Part shown: piece by piece, positions 33,579 to 43,700 of the stretch | How the letters are laid out: each line of letters starts with the position of its first letter | Position numbering within the stretch: position 1 is the stretch's first letter | Assembly: GCA_017470485.1 (NCBI GenBank) | Contig: JAFUYQ010000014.1 | Span: forward strand, 1-64,000 | Direction: 5' to 3' | Source: Synergistaceae bacterium | GTDB taxonomy: Bacteria; Synergistota; Synergistia; Synergistales; Aminobacteriaceae | DNA length: 64,000 nucleotides | Notes under the pieces: model-generated | Seen by the model: only the letters and a program-made list of their open reading frames with translations | What the model was told of the DNA's origin: nothing | The model's database searches: none | Translations under genes and position numbers: made by a program

Positions 33579-35198
33579 TTACTTCACGATTTTTATTCTT
33601 CCCTGAGACTTGCTGTACCTTTCGGGAAGAACATCAAATTCCTTCACGTAACGCGCAAATGCCTTATCTGCAGTCATGTAATCCGACTCAACCAGCTTTA
33701 TATCTTTGAACATATGCCCGTCCCCCTTGAGGTAAAGAAGGTAGCTTATTGACGCTACCCTGTAATGCTTCTCAGGGTCAACAGGCTCGCCGTTAATCAT
33801 TACGTCCTTAACCCTTCTGTCCCCCGAAATCCCTGAAAACATGTTCATCTCATCAAGTATTACTGGAGTCGGTATCCTCGTGTCAATCGTATAGGTCATT
33901 CCCGAAACATGAAGAAATCCTCCGCTGTTCGTAGGCGTTAAACGCGCTCCCATTTCGAGTTCGTCAAGAAGCGTCTGACCCTTTACATCACATACGCAGA
34001 CAGTGTTCCCGAACGGAAGTACATCAAGAATGTTCCTGTAAATAATTTCTCCGGCCTTTATGTTTGTCCGCAAACCGCCTGCGTTAATCAGTCCTATGTC
34101 AGCTTTGCCGGTCTTGGTGTATTTTGCGGACGCGAGTAAAGCATCTGTTACAAGGTTGCAGAGATTAGTCTCGCCGTTTCGGACAATCCAGTCGCCGTTC
34201 TCGTCCATTGCCGGAAGGTCAAAGCTCGAAAAACTCAGATGTTCTTTCATAGCGTCCTTGTAACGTGCTTTTATGTCAGCCACAATTTTTTCGATTCTTT
34301 CGTCCCTCCCGTCAAAATTGCTGAGAAGTTCGGAGGTTACTTTTCCTTCGGTTGAGATTACGACTTTGCCGATGTTCTTTAACTTTGTGCCTGACTGCGT
34401 GATTATTACATCTTTGCTCTCGGCATTCCTGAATTTCAGGCAGGGCGTTACCTCATGCGAATGGCCGTCAATGAAAACATCAATCCCCTTCGTTCTCGGC
34501 GCAATGAACGGCGTTGTCCATTCAGTAACGCCTACGTTGTCATATTCTCCGAGATGTCCCACAACAATTACATAGTCAGCACCTTCAGCCCTCGCGTCGT
34601 CAACAGCCTTCTGAATCGCGGCGATGAGTTTCATTCCTGTAGGCTCGCCCTCGAAGCCATAGATGTAATTTCCTGAAGCGTCCTGAAAATATGACGGCGT
34701 TGACTTAGTGATTGACTCAGGGGTACACGCTCCGACAAATGCGACTTTGACATCACCGTATGAAAGTATCTTGTAGGGTTTGAATAAGGGTTTTCCGGCG
34801 CGGAGGTCTATGAGGTTGCAGGAGATGAATCCGCAGTTAAGATTTTTAGCGAAGTTCTCGAACATTCCCCAGCCGTAATCGAACTCATGATTTCCCGGCA
34901 CGGCAATGTCATAGCTTACGGCGTTCATTATCTCAACGATGTAGCGTCCCTGCGCGATTGAGCCGATAGTTCCGCCCTGCGCCCAGTCGCCTGCGTCAAC
35001 GAGCGTAACGTAGGGAGTTTGTTTCCTTGCCTCTTCGGCGCACCGCTCGAAGCCTGCGTAGCCCAGATTGTCATCGACACCGCAGTGAACATCGTTAGTG
35101 TAGAGAATGATTATGTCTTTGTCCGGCGTTTTGGGTGCTGCGAATGACGGTACACTCATCACCGAAATCAGCAGTAAAAGCGCGATAACTTTTTTCAT
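33579..35198 (-). CDS. Exported 5'-nucleotidase/2',3'-cyclic phosphodiesterase family protein
   Basis: 539 residues starting at ATG 35198 (GAGGTGAT eight bases upstream), with a signal peptide ending at Ala-Phe-Ala-Ala. The metallophosphatase core shows all di-metal motifs: ILYTNDVHCG, TLVDAGDWAQGG, VPGNHEFDYG and FIDGHSHE. The C-terminal nucleotidase domain has NLVTDALL, NAGGLRTNI and the substrate-stacking region near GGFLHVSGMTY. It should hydrolyse nucleotides in the periplasm for phosphate or nucleoside salvage, as UshA/YfkN relatives do. It follows dut and has its own upstream terminator, so it is probably an independent transcript. Confidence 0.92.
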   Translation of the reverse strand: MKKVIALLLLISVMSVPSFAAPKTPDKDIIILYTNDVHCGVDDNLGYAGFERCAEEARKQTPYVTLVDAGDWAQGGTIGSIAQGRYIVEIMNAVSYDIAVPGNHEFDYGWGMFENFAKNLNCGFISCNLIDLRAGKPLFKPYKILSYGDVKVAFVGACTPESITKSTPSYFQDASGNYIYGFEGEPTGMKLIAAIQKAVDDARAEGADYVIVVGHLGEYDNVGVTEWTTPFIAPRTKGIDVFIDGHSHEVTPCLKFRNAESKDVIITQSGTKLKNIGKVVISTEGKVTSELLSNFDGRDERIEKIVADIKARYKDAMKEHLSFSSFDLPAMDENGDWIVRNGETNLCNLVTDALLASAKYTKTGKADIGLINAGGLRTNIKAGEIIYRNILDVLPFGNTVCVCDVKGQTLLDELEMGARLTPTNSGGFLHVSGMTYTIDTRIPTPVILDEMNMFSGISGDRRVKDVMINGEPVDPEKHYRVASISYLLYLKGDGHMFKDIKLVESDYMTADKAFARYVKEFDVLPERYSKSQGRIKIVK

Positions 35199-35230
35199 TA
35201 TAAATATCACCTCGCTGAATATTTTAGCAC

Positions 35231-35261
35231 AAAAAAATCCCCCTCACTTTTCATGAAGGGG
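35231..35261 (-). terminator. Terminator of the smc-pnp-dut transcript
   Basis: Leftward: CCCCTTCA/TGAGGGG hairpin, then GATTTTTTT. It separates dut from the nucleotidase gene. Confidence 0.85.
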
Positions 35262-35279
35262 ATTATTGATTGATTGATA

Positions 35280-35723
35280 CTATCTTGTTCCTGTACTCCC
35301 GAAGCCTCCTGAGCCTCTCTTTGTTACCGAGAGCGTTTTGACCTCCTCGAATTTCGCCCTCGCCACAGGCACAAACACTAACTGTGCAATCCTGTCCCCG
35401 AATCTCAATGTGAACGGGTCATCGCCCATGTTGAGAAGAAGAACTCTAATCTCGCCCCTGTAATCCGAGTCGATAGTGCCCGGACTGTTGGGGATAATTA
35501 TTCTGCTGTTCATGGCCAGACCGCTTCGGGGGCGTATCTGTCCTTCATAGCCCTCTGGAATCTCAAGATATATTCCTGTCGAAATTAATTCCATTTCGCC
35601 GGGCTTTATCATGCAGTACTTCATCGAGCATAAGTCAACACCTGACGAACCGGGCGTGGCGTATTGCGGAATGGCTATAGTGTTGGCCTCGCGGAGAATC
35701 TTTACGGTGATTTCCTCCGGCAT
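35280..35723 (-). CDS. dut: dUTP diphosphatase (dUTPase)
   Basis: 147 residues from ATG 35723, one base after the pnp stop, with GGAGGAGGG inside the end of pnp. The five conserved trimeric dUTPase motifs are present: ATPGSSGVDLCS (I), RPRSGLAMN (II), GTIDSDYRGEIRVLLLN (III), RIAQLVFVPV (IV) and RGSGGFGSTG (V, the P-loop-like tail). It hydrolyses dUTP to dUMP and PPi, keeping uracil out of DNA. Longer in-frame starts within pnp exist but lack ribosome binding sites. Confidence 0.96.
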   Translation of the reverse strand: MPEEITVKILREANTIAIPQYATPGSSGVDLCSMKYCMIKPGEMELISTGIYLEIPEGYEGQIRPRSGLAMNSRIIIPNSPGTIDSDYRGEIRVLLLNMGDDPFTLRFGDRIAQLVFVPVARAKFEEVKTLSVTKRGSGGFGSTGTR

Positions 35724-35724
35724 A

Positions 35725-38067
35725 TCAGTAATCCCTCCTCCTATCGCTCCTGCGGTTTCTTCCGTCGCGGTCGAAGTCGTTTCGAGTTGCGCGGTTTGAA
35801 GAGTAGCCGCGTTCAAGGTACTTGGCCGAGTTCGCCGGTGAACTGCCTATTCTGTCGCGCATTGAGAAGTTATTGTAGCCCCTTTCGCGCGAGGCAAGCG
35901 AAGCAATGAGGTTATCCCTTTCGCGTTCGTCCGGGATTGCGTAAGTCAGTCCGGCAGCTTTGATCTTGCTTTCATTGGCCATGACCCTGCGTCTTGTGAG
36001 ATTAGCGCGTCCCTGCTCGTCAATCTCCTTCACCATTACAAGCACCCTGTCGCCTATCTTGAAGACATCTTCAACTCTAGGCACTCTCGCGGTGCTTACC
36101 TCGCTGATGTGGAGCAGCCCTTCTTTTCCGGGAAGGCACTCAACGAATACCCCGAAGTTCAGAAGCCTCGTAACAGTTCCGTAGTAGACCTCGCCGACTG
36201 TAAGATCCCGTGTCAACGCCATTACGATTGCTCTTGCGTCCTCAACCTGAGCCATTGTCGCGCCGAATATCGTTATTAATCCGTTGTCCTCAATGCTCAT
36301 CTTAACGCCGGTTCTCTGGGTTATGCTGCGGACGACCTTACCGCCTGCGCCGATGACATCTCTGATTTTCTCGGTGTCAATCTCGAACGTGATAATTCTC
36401 GGAGCGTTGGGCGAAATCTTATTGGGTACAGGTATGACGGCTTCCATTTCCTCAAGAATCTGAAGCCTTGCGCGTCTTGCCTGACCGAGAGCCTTTTCGA
36501 GAATTTCGCGGGTAATCCCTCCGGCTTTGTTGTCCATCTGAAGGGCGGTTACTCCTGCGCGTGTTCCTGCAACTTTGAAGTCCATATCGCCGTAATGGTC
36601 TTCAAGCCCTTGAATGTCCGTGAGTATCTGAACTTTGTCGCCCTCTTTAATGAGTCCCATTGCGATTCCTGCGACATGGCATCTTATCGGAACGCCTGCC
36701 TGCATCATTGCCAGCGAGCCGCCGCAGATACTTGCCTGAGAACTTGAGCCGTTAGATTCGAGAATGTCGGATACAACGCGGATAACATAAGGGAACTCCT
36801 CTTCGGACGGAATCACCGGGAGCAAAGCTCTTTCAGCAAGTGCGCCATGACCGATTTCGCGTCTTCCGGGCCCTCTTATTGCTCTGACCTCGCCGACAGA
36901 ATACGGGGGGAAGTTGTAATGAAGCAGGAATCTTTTTGCCGGTTCATTGAGTTTAACGCCGTCCTGAATCTGGTCGTCCTCGCCTATCATTCCGAGCGTT
37001 GTTGTAGCAAGTGATTGAGTCTCGCCTCTTGTGAAAAGCGCAGAGCCGTGAACTTTCGGGAGAACGTCAATCTCGCAGGTGATGGGGCGTATCTGATCCA
37101 TTTTGCGGCCGTCAACGCGGATATGTTCATTGATGATAATTCCGCGCATTATTGCCTTGACTCTGCTGTCTATGAATGAATTTATGTATTCTTCTTTCGA
37201 GGGGTCTTCTTTGATGAGTTCGCTGAAATGTTCTTTTGCCGTGTCTCTTACCGCATCAATTTTCTTCTCTCTTGGTTTCTTCTCATGGATTCTTACTGCT
37301 TCGTCAACAGCTCCGTCAAGATTCTCGCATATCCAGCTTTCAATGTCAGGTATTTTTTCGGGGAGTTCAATTTCGAGCTGAGGTTTACCGATTTCCTCTT
37401 TCATCTGCCTGAAGAGGGCAATAATTTTCTTAATCTCGGAGTGAGCAAGTTCGAGCGCGTCCACCAATAATTCTTCCGAGACTTCATACGAGCCTGATTC
37501 AACCATTGTGATACCGTCGTCATGTCCTGCAACAATCAGATTGAGCATTGAGTTATTGATTTGCTTTTCTGTGGGATTGACGACGAGATTTCCGCCGATT
37601 AGACCGATTCTCACGGCACCTACGGGGCCTCCCCAAGGGATTCCTGAGATTGAGAGGGCTGCGCTTGCTGCGTTAATTCCGAGAATGTTGGGGGGATTAA
37701 CCTGATCAATAGCGAGGAGAGTATTAACGATTTGAACTTCGTTTCGCATTTCGTCAGCGAATAGCGAACGTATGGATCTGTCAACGACCCTTGAAGCAAG
37801 TATCGCAGTGTCAGCAGGTTTACCCTCGCGCTTGATGAAACCGCCCGGAACTTTTCCGGCGGCGTAGTAACGCTCCTCATAATCGACAATCAACGGGAAG
37901 AAGTCAATGCCGTTTCGGGGTTTGTCGGACATACAGGCAGTGGAGAGAATTACGGTTTCGCCGTGTGAAGCGATTACGGCACCGTTGGCCTGTTTAGCTA
38001 CGTGTCCTGTCCTGAACACGAGGTTTTCTTCTCCGATTTTGACGGAATAAATTTTTTCCTTCTCCAA
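35725..38067 (-). CDS. pnp: Polyribonucleotide nucleotidyltransferase (PNPase)
   Basis: 780 residues: two RNase PH domains (about 1-215 and 315-555) around the helical linker, a KH domain (DVIGAGGKVVRSI), an S1 domain (VYYGTVTRLLNFGVFVEC), and an Arg/Asp-rich disordered tail (about 715-780, ending RRSDRRRDY) that may bind RNA or a degradosome partner. PNPase degrades RNA phosphorolytically. The start is TTG at 38067 after a GGAGGAAAAAAG stretch. It is usually autoregulated by its leader; no rpsO is adjacent here, and rsmI lies upstream instead. Confidence 0.96.
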   Translation of the reverse strand: MEKEKIYSVKIGEENLVFRTGHVAKQANGAVIASHGETVILSTACMSDKPRNGIDFFPLIVDYEERYYAAGKVPGGFIKREGKPADTAILASRVVDRSIRSLFADEMRNEVQIVNTLLAIDQVNPPNILGINAASAALSISGIPWGGPVGAVRIGLIGGNLVVNPTEKQINNSMLNLIVAGHDDGITMVESGSYEVSEELLVDALELAHSEIKKIIALFRQMKEEIGKPQLEIELPEKIPDIESWICENLDGAVDEAVRIHEKKPREKKIDAVRDTAKEHFSELIKEDPSKEEYINSFIDSRVKAIMRGIIINEHIRVDGRKMDQIRPITCEIDVLPKVHGSALFTRGETQSLATTTLGMIGEDDQIQDGVKLNEPAKRFLLHYNFPPYSVGEVRAIRGPGRREIGHGALAERALLPVIPSEEEFPYVIRVVSDILESNGSSSQASICGGSLAMMQAGVPIRCHVAGIAMGLIKEGDKVQILTDIQGLEDHYGDMDFKVAGTRAGVTALQMDNKAGGITREILEKALGQARRARLQILEEMEAVIPVPNKISPNAPRIITFEIDTEKIRDVIGAGGKVVRSITQRTGVKMSIEDNGLITIFGATMAQVEDARAIVMALTRDLTVGEVYYGTVTRLLNFGVFVECLPGKEGLLHISEVSTARVPRVEDVFKIGDRVLVMVKEIDEQGRANLTRRRVMANESKIKAAGLTYAIPDERERDNLIASLASRERGYNNFSMRDRIGSSPANSAKYLERGYSSNRATRNDFDRDGRNRRSDRRRDY

Positions 38068-38128
38068 AATTCTTTTTTCCTCCTGATAATTTTTACGGGG
38101 TATATTTTACTCATTGACAAGCAAAAAA

Positions 38129-38941
38129 TCACGTATTCTGACTTTCAAGCAGGTACTTCTTTATCACATTTCTTGAAATTTTATGTTTCTCCTCAATTTT
38201 TACTGCAATGTCCTTCATGCTCATTCCGTCTTCGAGCATGGCCGCCGCCTCAGATTTCCAACCGTCATTAATTCCCTCCTCACAGCCCGAAACCACAAGC
38301 ACTAATTCGCCTTTGACACCCTGCTTCAGTCGTTCGGTGATCTCGCTGAGAACCGCATTGAAAGATTCCTGATATACCTTGCTGATTTCACGGACTAAAG
38401 CCGCCGGACGGTCGCCGAAAACTTCAAGCATGTCCGAAATATCCTTCACTGCCTTGTGGGGCGAGACGTAAAAGCACAATGTCATCGGAAAATTTTTGAG
38501 CGACTCGAAAAGCCTTACCCTTTCGCCGTGTTTCTCAGGAGGGAATCCGATGAACGAGAACGGCTGAGGCTTTAACCCCGACAGCAGTACCGCAGGGATT
38601 AAGGCGTTAGGGCCGGGAAGAACATCAACATCAATTCCCTCGTCCATTGCGCGCCTTAGAAGTATCCAGCCCGGATCTGAAATGCCCGGTGTTCCTGCGT
38701 CAGAAATTACAGCGATTTTTGCGCCCTCGTGAAGTTTTGCGATTAACGAGGGGAGTTTATCATTTTCGTTGTGAAGATGGAATGATGTCAAAGGCTTTTG
38801 AATTTCGTAATGCCTCAGGAGTATTGCTGAAGTCCTCGTGTCCTCGCAGGCGATAATATCCGCCTCCCTAAGAACACGAAGTGCCCTCAGCGTAATATCC
38901 TCAAGGTTTCCGATCGGTGTCGGCACGAGTGTCAGCGGCAT
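38129..38941 (-). CDS. rsmI: 16S rRNA (cytidine1402-2'-O)-methyltransferase
   Basis: 270 residues with the RsmI/tetrapyrrole-methylase fold: LVPTPIGNLEDITLRALRVL at the N-terminus, CEDTRTSAILLRHY near 32-45, ISDAGTPGISDPG near 80-92 and GPNALIPAVLLSGL near 108-121. The C-terminal extra helical region (about 220-270) resembles the helix-turn-helix addition seen in many members. Its ATG overlaps the stop of the phosphoesterase gene (TAATG). Confidence 0.95.
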   Translation of the reverse strand: MPLTLVPTPIGNLEDITLRALRVLREADIIACEDTRTSAILLRHYEIQKPLTSFHLHNENDKLPSLIAKLHEGAKIAVISDAGTPGISDPGWILLRRAMDEGIDVDVLPGPNALIPAVLLSGLKPQPFSFIGFPPEKHGERVRLFESLKNFPMTLCFYVSPHKAVKDISDMLEVFGDRPAALVREISKVYQESFNAVLSEITERLKQGVKGELVLVVSGCEEGINDGWKSEAAAMLEDGMSMKDIAVKIEEKHKISRNVIKKYLLESQNT

Positions 38942-40008
38942 TACTCCTCCCGAACGATGTCGATGATTGTTACTTCCGGCGGAACGAACAGCCTCATCAT
39001 TGCGCTGTTGAAGCCTGCTCCGTTGCTGACATAGACATAGCCTCCTGCCTTTTGCGAAAGCCCCTGAACGCTGTTGAGTGCCATGTTCTTGAAGTAGCCG
39101 AGAGGCCAGAACTGCCCCCCGTGAGTATGACCCGATAACTGCAAATCGAATCTCCCTTCAGCGTCAAGAGGTACGCCCGGCCTGTGCTTGAGAACTAAAA
39201 CGAATCTGTCTTTATCCTCCGGCTTGAGGAAAGGTCTTAACCAGCCGTATGGAATATCCTCAAGCCCAAGTAAAGTTATTCCGGCGACTTCGCGGCGTTC
39301 ATCAATGAGTAAGTCATATCCGCACTCCCTGACTATTGTTTCGACATCAACGTCAAGCAAGAGATAATGTTCATGATTCCCGTTGACTGCGAACGCTCCG
39401 TAACGTGCTTTTCCTGCGGAGGCTTTGAGGCGTTCAAGCTCTGTTTTTCTGAAGGCCATGTCCCCGTCAAAAATATCACCGCCAAGTAACAATATATCCG
39501 GCTCGGCATCATCAGCGATTTTCAAAACTCTTTCGAGGTGTTCGAGGGTTGAAACGCCGCCGATATGAACGTCAACAAGAAATACTACTCTCACTCTGTC
39601 AGTGCCTTCGGGAAGTTTTTTGGTTGGGATTTTGACGTAACGGGGCTGAATATTGTATGCCTCATACATGCTGTAGCCAGTAACCATTAACGCGAGAAGA
39701 ACGGCGATAACCGCCTTTTTTTTCGTGAAGGGCTTGAAACGCGTTAAGAGGCTGACGGCAAAAAAGGCCATGAACAAATACAGAGTAAAGATAATCCAGT
39801 TCATGTTCACGGCGCGTACAACTTCGGTGAAATGCAAAGGGAATATATCGTATTCAGCCCTGTTGAAATCAAATCCTGCTACTGCTCCGAATATCAGCCA
39901 TAAAACATTAACGGCCATGAAAATTTTGAGCCTGAATGATGATGAACCGGCCTCGCGAAGTTTTCTGCATACAAATAACAATGCTCCAAGTGATAGTAAC
40001 TCGTACAA
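38941..40008 (-). CDS. Membrane metallophosphoesterase (YaeI/YkuE type)
   Basis: 355 residues. The first 120 form four hydrophobic helices; the C-terminal domain is a calcineurin-like phosphoesterase with DVHIGG, LLGGDIFDGD, AVNGNHEHY, VLKHRP and LSGHTHGGQFWP metal-binding motifs. Relatives hydrolyse lipid-linked substrates such as UDP-diacylglucosamine or act on the periplasmic face. Transmembrane-plus-phosphoesterase architecture fits a lipid phosphoesterase. TTG start at 40008 after GGAGAT; 18 bases behind the methyltransferase gene. Confidence 0.88.
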   Translation of the reverse strand: MYELLSLGALLFVCRKLREAGSSSFRLKIFMAVNVLWLIFGAVAGFDFNRAEYDIFPLHFTEVVRAVNMNWIIFTLYLFMAFFAVSLLTRFKPFTKKKAVIAVLLALMVTGYSMYEAYNIQPRYVKIPTKKLPEGTDRVRVVFLVDVHIGGVSTLEHLERVLKIADDAEPDILLLGGDIFDGDMAFRKTELERLKASAGKARYGAFAVNGNHEHYLLLDVDVETIVRECGYDLLIDERREVAGITLLGLEDIPYGWLRPFLKPEDKDRFVLVLKHRPGVPLDAEGRFDLQLSGHTHGGQFWPLGYFKNMALNSVQGLSQKAGGYVYVSNGAGFNSAMMRLFVPPEVTIIDIVREE

Positions 40009-40026
40009 AATTTATCTTATCTCCTC

Positions 40027-40749
40027 TCATTTCGTGTACATACTCATGACTTCTTCGGTGTAACTGCCGTCCTCACCCCTGACGTAAAGCGGAGGCATTA
40101 ATGTTAATCCGTCCCCTGCGTTCTTAATGCACTCGATGAGGAACACCGCTGAATTATAGTCCTTCTTCGGGTAAACAGGCCGTAACCTTTTGGGAATTAT
40201 CCTTCGACTCCTCATTGAGAACATGAATACATCAAGTCTTTCGCTCTTGAAGACAGCGAATAATCTTCCGTTTGACTTCAGGACTCTGAAAGCCAGTTCG
40301 GCAGTATCGTCAGGAGTGCAGGAGATTTCGAGCCTTGCCGATGAACGCGAAGGGTCTGGGGATTCGCGCCCTGCCGATAAAGATTCGTAAGGCGGATTAA
40401 TCACGAGGACATCAAAATTTTCACGGGGAAGAAGATTTTTGTCTCTGAGGTCTCCGGCTATGAACTTCACGCGGTCTGAGAGGCCGTTATTCTCAGCGTT
40501 AGTTACAGCAAGGCTGACAAGATTATTCTGAATCTCTATGCCCGTAACCTGAATGTTCCCGAACCTCTGGGCAAGCAGCAGCGATATTGCCCCCGACGCG
40601 CAGCCAGCCTCAAGAACTTTCCGTGTCCCCGAACGAATCTTCACCCAATCGGCAAGAAGCACAGTGTCCATATTAACTCGCGGGCCTGTCAAAGGCTGAA
40701 GGAGTTTTACCTTCCCGAAGAGAATATCATCGAATGTCGTATCAGGCAT
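40027..40749 (-). CDS. tRNA1(Val) adenine N6-methyltransferase-like (TrmN6/YfiC)
   Basis: 240 residues from ATG 40749, which overlaps the smc stop (ATGCCTGA). It has the SAM loop VLEAGCASGAISLLLA near 44-59 and the N6-adenine/glutamine methylation motif NPPY near 118, typical of YfiC. Longer frames into smc have no ribosome binding site. YfiC relatives methylate A37 of tRNA1-Val, though small-molecule substrates cannot be excluded. The usual partner in many bacteria is rsmI, which lies two genes downstream. Confidence 0.88.
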   Translation of the reverse strand: MPDTTFDDILFGKVKLLQPLTGPRVNMDTVLLADWVKIRSGTRKVLEAGCASGAISLLLAQRFGNIQVTGIEIQNNLVSLAVTNAENNGLSDRVKFIAGDLRDKNLLPRENFDVLVINPPYESLSAGRESPDPSRSSARLEISCTPDDTAELAFRVLKSNGRLFAVFKSERLDVFMFSMRSRRIIPKRLRPVYPKKDYNSAVFLIECIKNAGDGLTLMPPLYVRGEDGSYTEEVMSMYTK

Positions 40750-43700
40750 AATTTTCAGGGTTAATCCCGACAGTTGCGGACAGTCCTGCCTCAACCATCG
40801 TTACTCCGTAAATCAAATCTGCGCGTTCCATAGTAGCTCTCCTGTGGGTCATGGCTATAATCTGAATTGAATGCGAGTATTCCCTTGCGAGTTCAGCGAA
40901 CCTCACGAGGTTGTACTCATCGAGTGCCGCGTCAACCTCATCGAGTACGGCCAGCGAACTTCCGGCGGCCTCAAGAGTTGCGAAGATTAACGCTATTGAT
41001 GTCAATGACTGTTCACCGCCTGACAGCTGTGAGATGTTCTGAAGTTTTTTTCCGGGAGGACGCGCGAAAATTTCAACTCCCCTGTCCCAGACTGAATCGC
41101 CCTCCTGAAGTATCAATCTTGCCTCGCCGCCTCCGAACAATCTCGTGAACAATTCATTGAACCTCGTGTCAATTCTCGACATTGAGTCGGTGAATGAGCG
41201 TTCGACTTTCGAGTCGGTGTCAGCGATGAGAGTTCTTAGTTCATCGGCTGAAGTGTTCACGTCATCTAGCTGGTCGGTCAGGAAATCAATGCGTTCGGCT
41301 AATGACTGATCCTCCGAGATTGCTCCGAGATTGTATGAACCTAATGATTTCAATTCGCGTTCAAGTTTTCTGAGAGATGAAGTTAATTCGCGTCCGCCCT
41401 CAGTGGATTTAGCCTCTATGCTGTCGTAAGGGTATTTCTCCTCCCAAAGCTCTATCATCTGTGAGCATTCCGCTTCAAGATGTGATAGTTTCCCCTCAAT
41501 CTGAGCAATCTGATTCTTAACTGCTGAAACATTTTCATTAGAACGTGATAATTTCCTTCTAAGCCCTTCTGTCGTCCTCCTGAAACGTTCTGACTCCTTC
41601 TGACGCAGTGAAATCTCCTCCCTGAGTGCCAGAGCCTCGCGGTAATGATTTTTTTTCTCCTGCCCAAGTGCTGAGAGTTCGGAACGGTTTTGAGCCTCAG
41701 TCTCAATTCCTGAATTAATCTCTCTTTCAGCGCGCTCAATCCCCGAATTAACCTTCATCAGTTCGCCCTTGACACGTCCGCATAATGCCTCATTATCGTT
41801 TAGCCTCTGGGTCAGGAGACGAATCTCATTCCTGAGCGGTGAAAGTACAGCGTCAAAATTATCATTCTGAACGTCAGGAAGCCCCTCTAATTCTGTTTCG
41901 AGCGATTCGATTTTGGTTCTGTCAGTTTTGAGGGAGGCGGTAAGTTTTTGAAGTTTTGATTCTGATGATGACCGTTCATTTTTCAGTCTCTCTAAATCCC
42001 TGCCGGCCGACTTGATATTACGCTGGCCGGTATTGATTTCGCCCCTCAAATCCTCAAGCTGTGATTCGGCTTCTTCAGCTTTGAGCCTTAGATTCTTCCG
42101 GTTAAATTCCTCGCTCTCAATTTCTCCCGTAAGTTCCGGGATTTTAATCCTCAGTGCCTCAAGTCTCGATTGAATTTCATCAGCCCTTTGACGTGCGGTA
42201 ACGGCTCCCGATTTTTGACGGACAGCACCGCCCGAAATCGTTCCCGACGGCGCGAATATATCGCCTTCAGCGGTAGCGACTGGGAATTTTGCGCCAGCCC
42301 TTACGACAGCGGCACCAGTTCCGTAATCCCTGACAATCAGCAAATCGCCCATCAAGTGCGAAACTGCGTCCCTCCATTCATCATTGACGCTCACTAAATC
42401 CATAGCCCAGCCGATTACCCCTCCGCCGAACGAGAGCCTGTAATCTCGTTCTCTTGGTCTGCACCTCTCAAGCGGAAGATATGTTGCGCGACCGGCTCTA
42501 TTGGATTTCAGGAAGTCGATTCCCTCCTGAGCCTCCTCAATCGTCCTCACTAAGAGCCAGTATTGTCTTCCCCCCAAGAACGCCTCTATTGCTTCGGCGG
42601 CTTCTGGCGATGAACACGTGAAGACATCGGCAGCAATCATAGGCTTTGAACGAATGAGATTATTTTCAGCGGCCTTGAGAATAATTCTTACGGGTTCGGG
42701 GTAAAAACCTGATGTGTAAACGTCCGCATTGTTTAGTGATTGATACTGTGATTCAGAGTGGGTTAATTCGCGTCTCAATGACTGAATTTTTGAGAGGGCG
42801 TTTTGATACTCAGATGAAGCGCGCGTGAAAGCGTCCTCAAGACCTGATTTTTTTTCGCTGAGGCTGTCCAGAAGTTTTTGATGTTCTGAGAGTTGAGCCT
42901 CAAGGGTGATGATTTCATTCGATAGTGATTCCTGAGATGAGGACGAGGCGTTAATTTCGGCTTCGTTGCGCGAGATTCGTAATTTAATTTCGGCGAGGCT
43001 GTCTAAAATTTCTTTTCGCCTGTTCTGAACGGCCTGAGCTTCTTTGCGGGACTGCCTGAATTTTTCTTCCTTCTCCGAAAAATCATTCTGTTTAGCGTCA
43101 AGTTCCTTCTTTAGATTTGAGTGTTCATTCTGAGTTTTGGCCAGCTCATCGGAAAGCGAGTCCCTTTGGGATTTGAGCGAAGATAATTCCTCAGTGAGCG
43201 GTGAGCGTTTGGCCTTAATGTCCCTTACCTGTGAAGAGAGCTGAAAGGCTTTCCGCTGAACCGCCTCGATTTTCGCGTTAAGCTCCTGAAGCCGCGAGAG
43301 CCTTAAAGAATTTTCGCTGTCCTCCTTAAAATCAGCCTCATAATGATTTAATCCAAGCGTCCAAAATCTCTGCCACTTCTCCAAAACTTCAAGGCGAGTT
43401 ACCGCGATATGACGCTGTAAATCTGTATCGGACTGTTCTTTTTCGTTAGCGTAACGCCTCACGAAGTAATAATCATGCCTCAGAACCTCAAGGCTGTCGA
43501 TAATCCCTTGAGCCTGAACGGCAATGTCAACATCGTCAGCGATTTCGGAGCGTCTCACCTTGAGTTCCTCAATGAGAGTCTGTATTCTTCCTGCTTCGGA
43601 TTGAGCGTCCTCAAGTTTTCTAAGGGTATCGTCTCGTTTTTCCCTGTAACGTTCGATTCCGAAAAGAGCGTCAAGCTGTTTTCTTCTTTCCTTCGGCCTC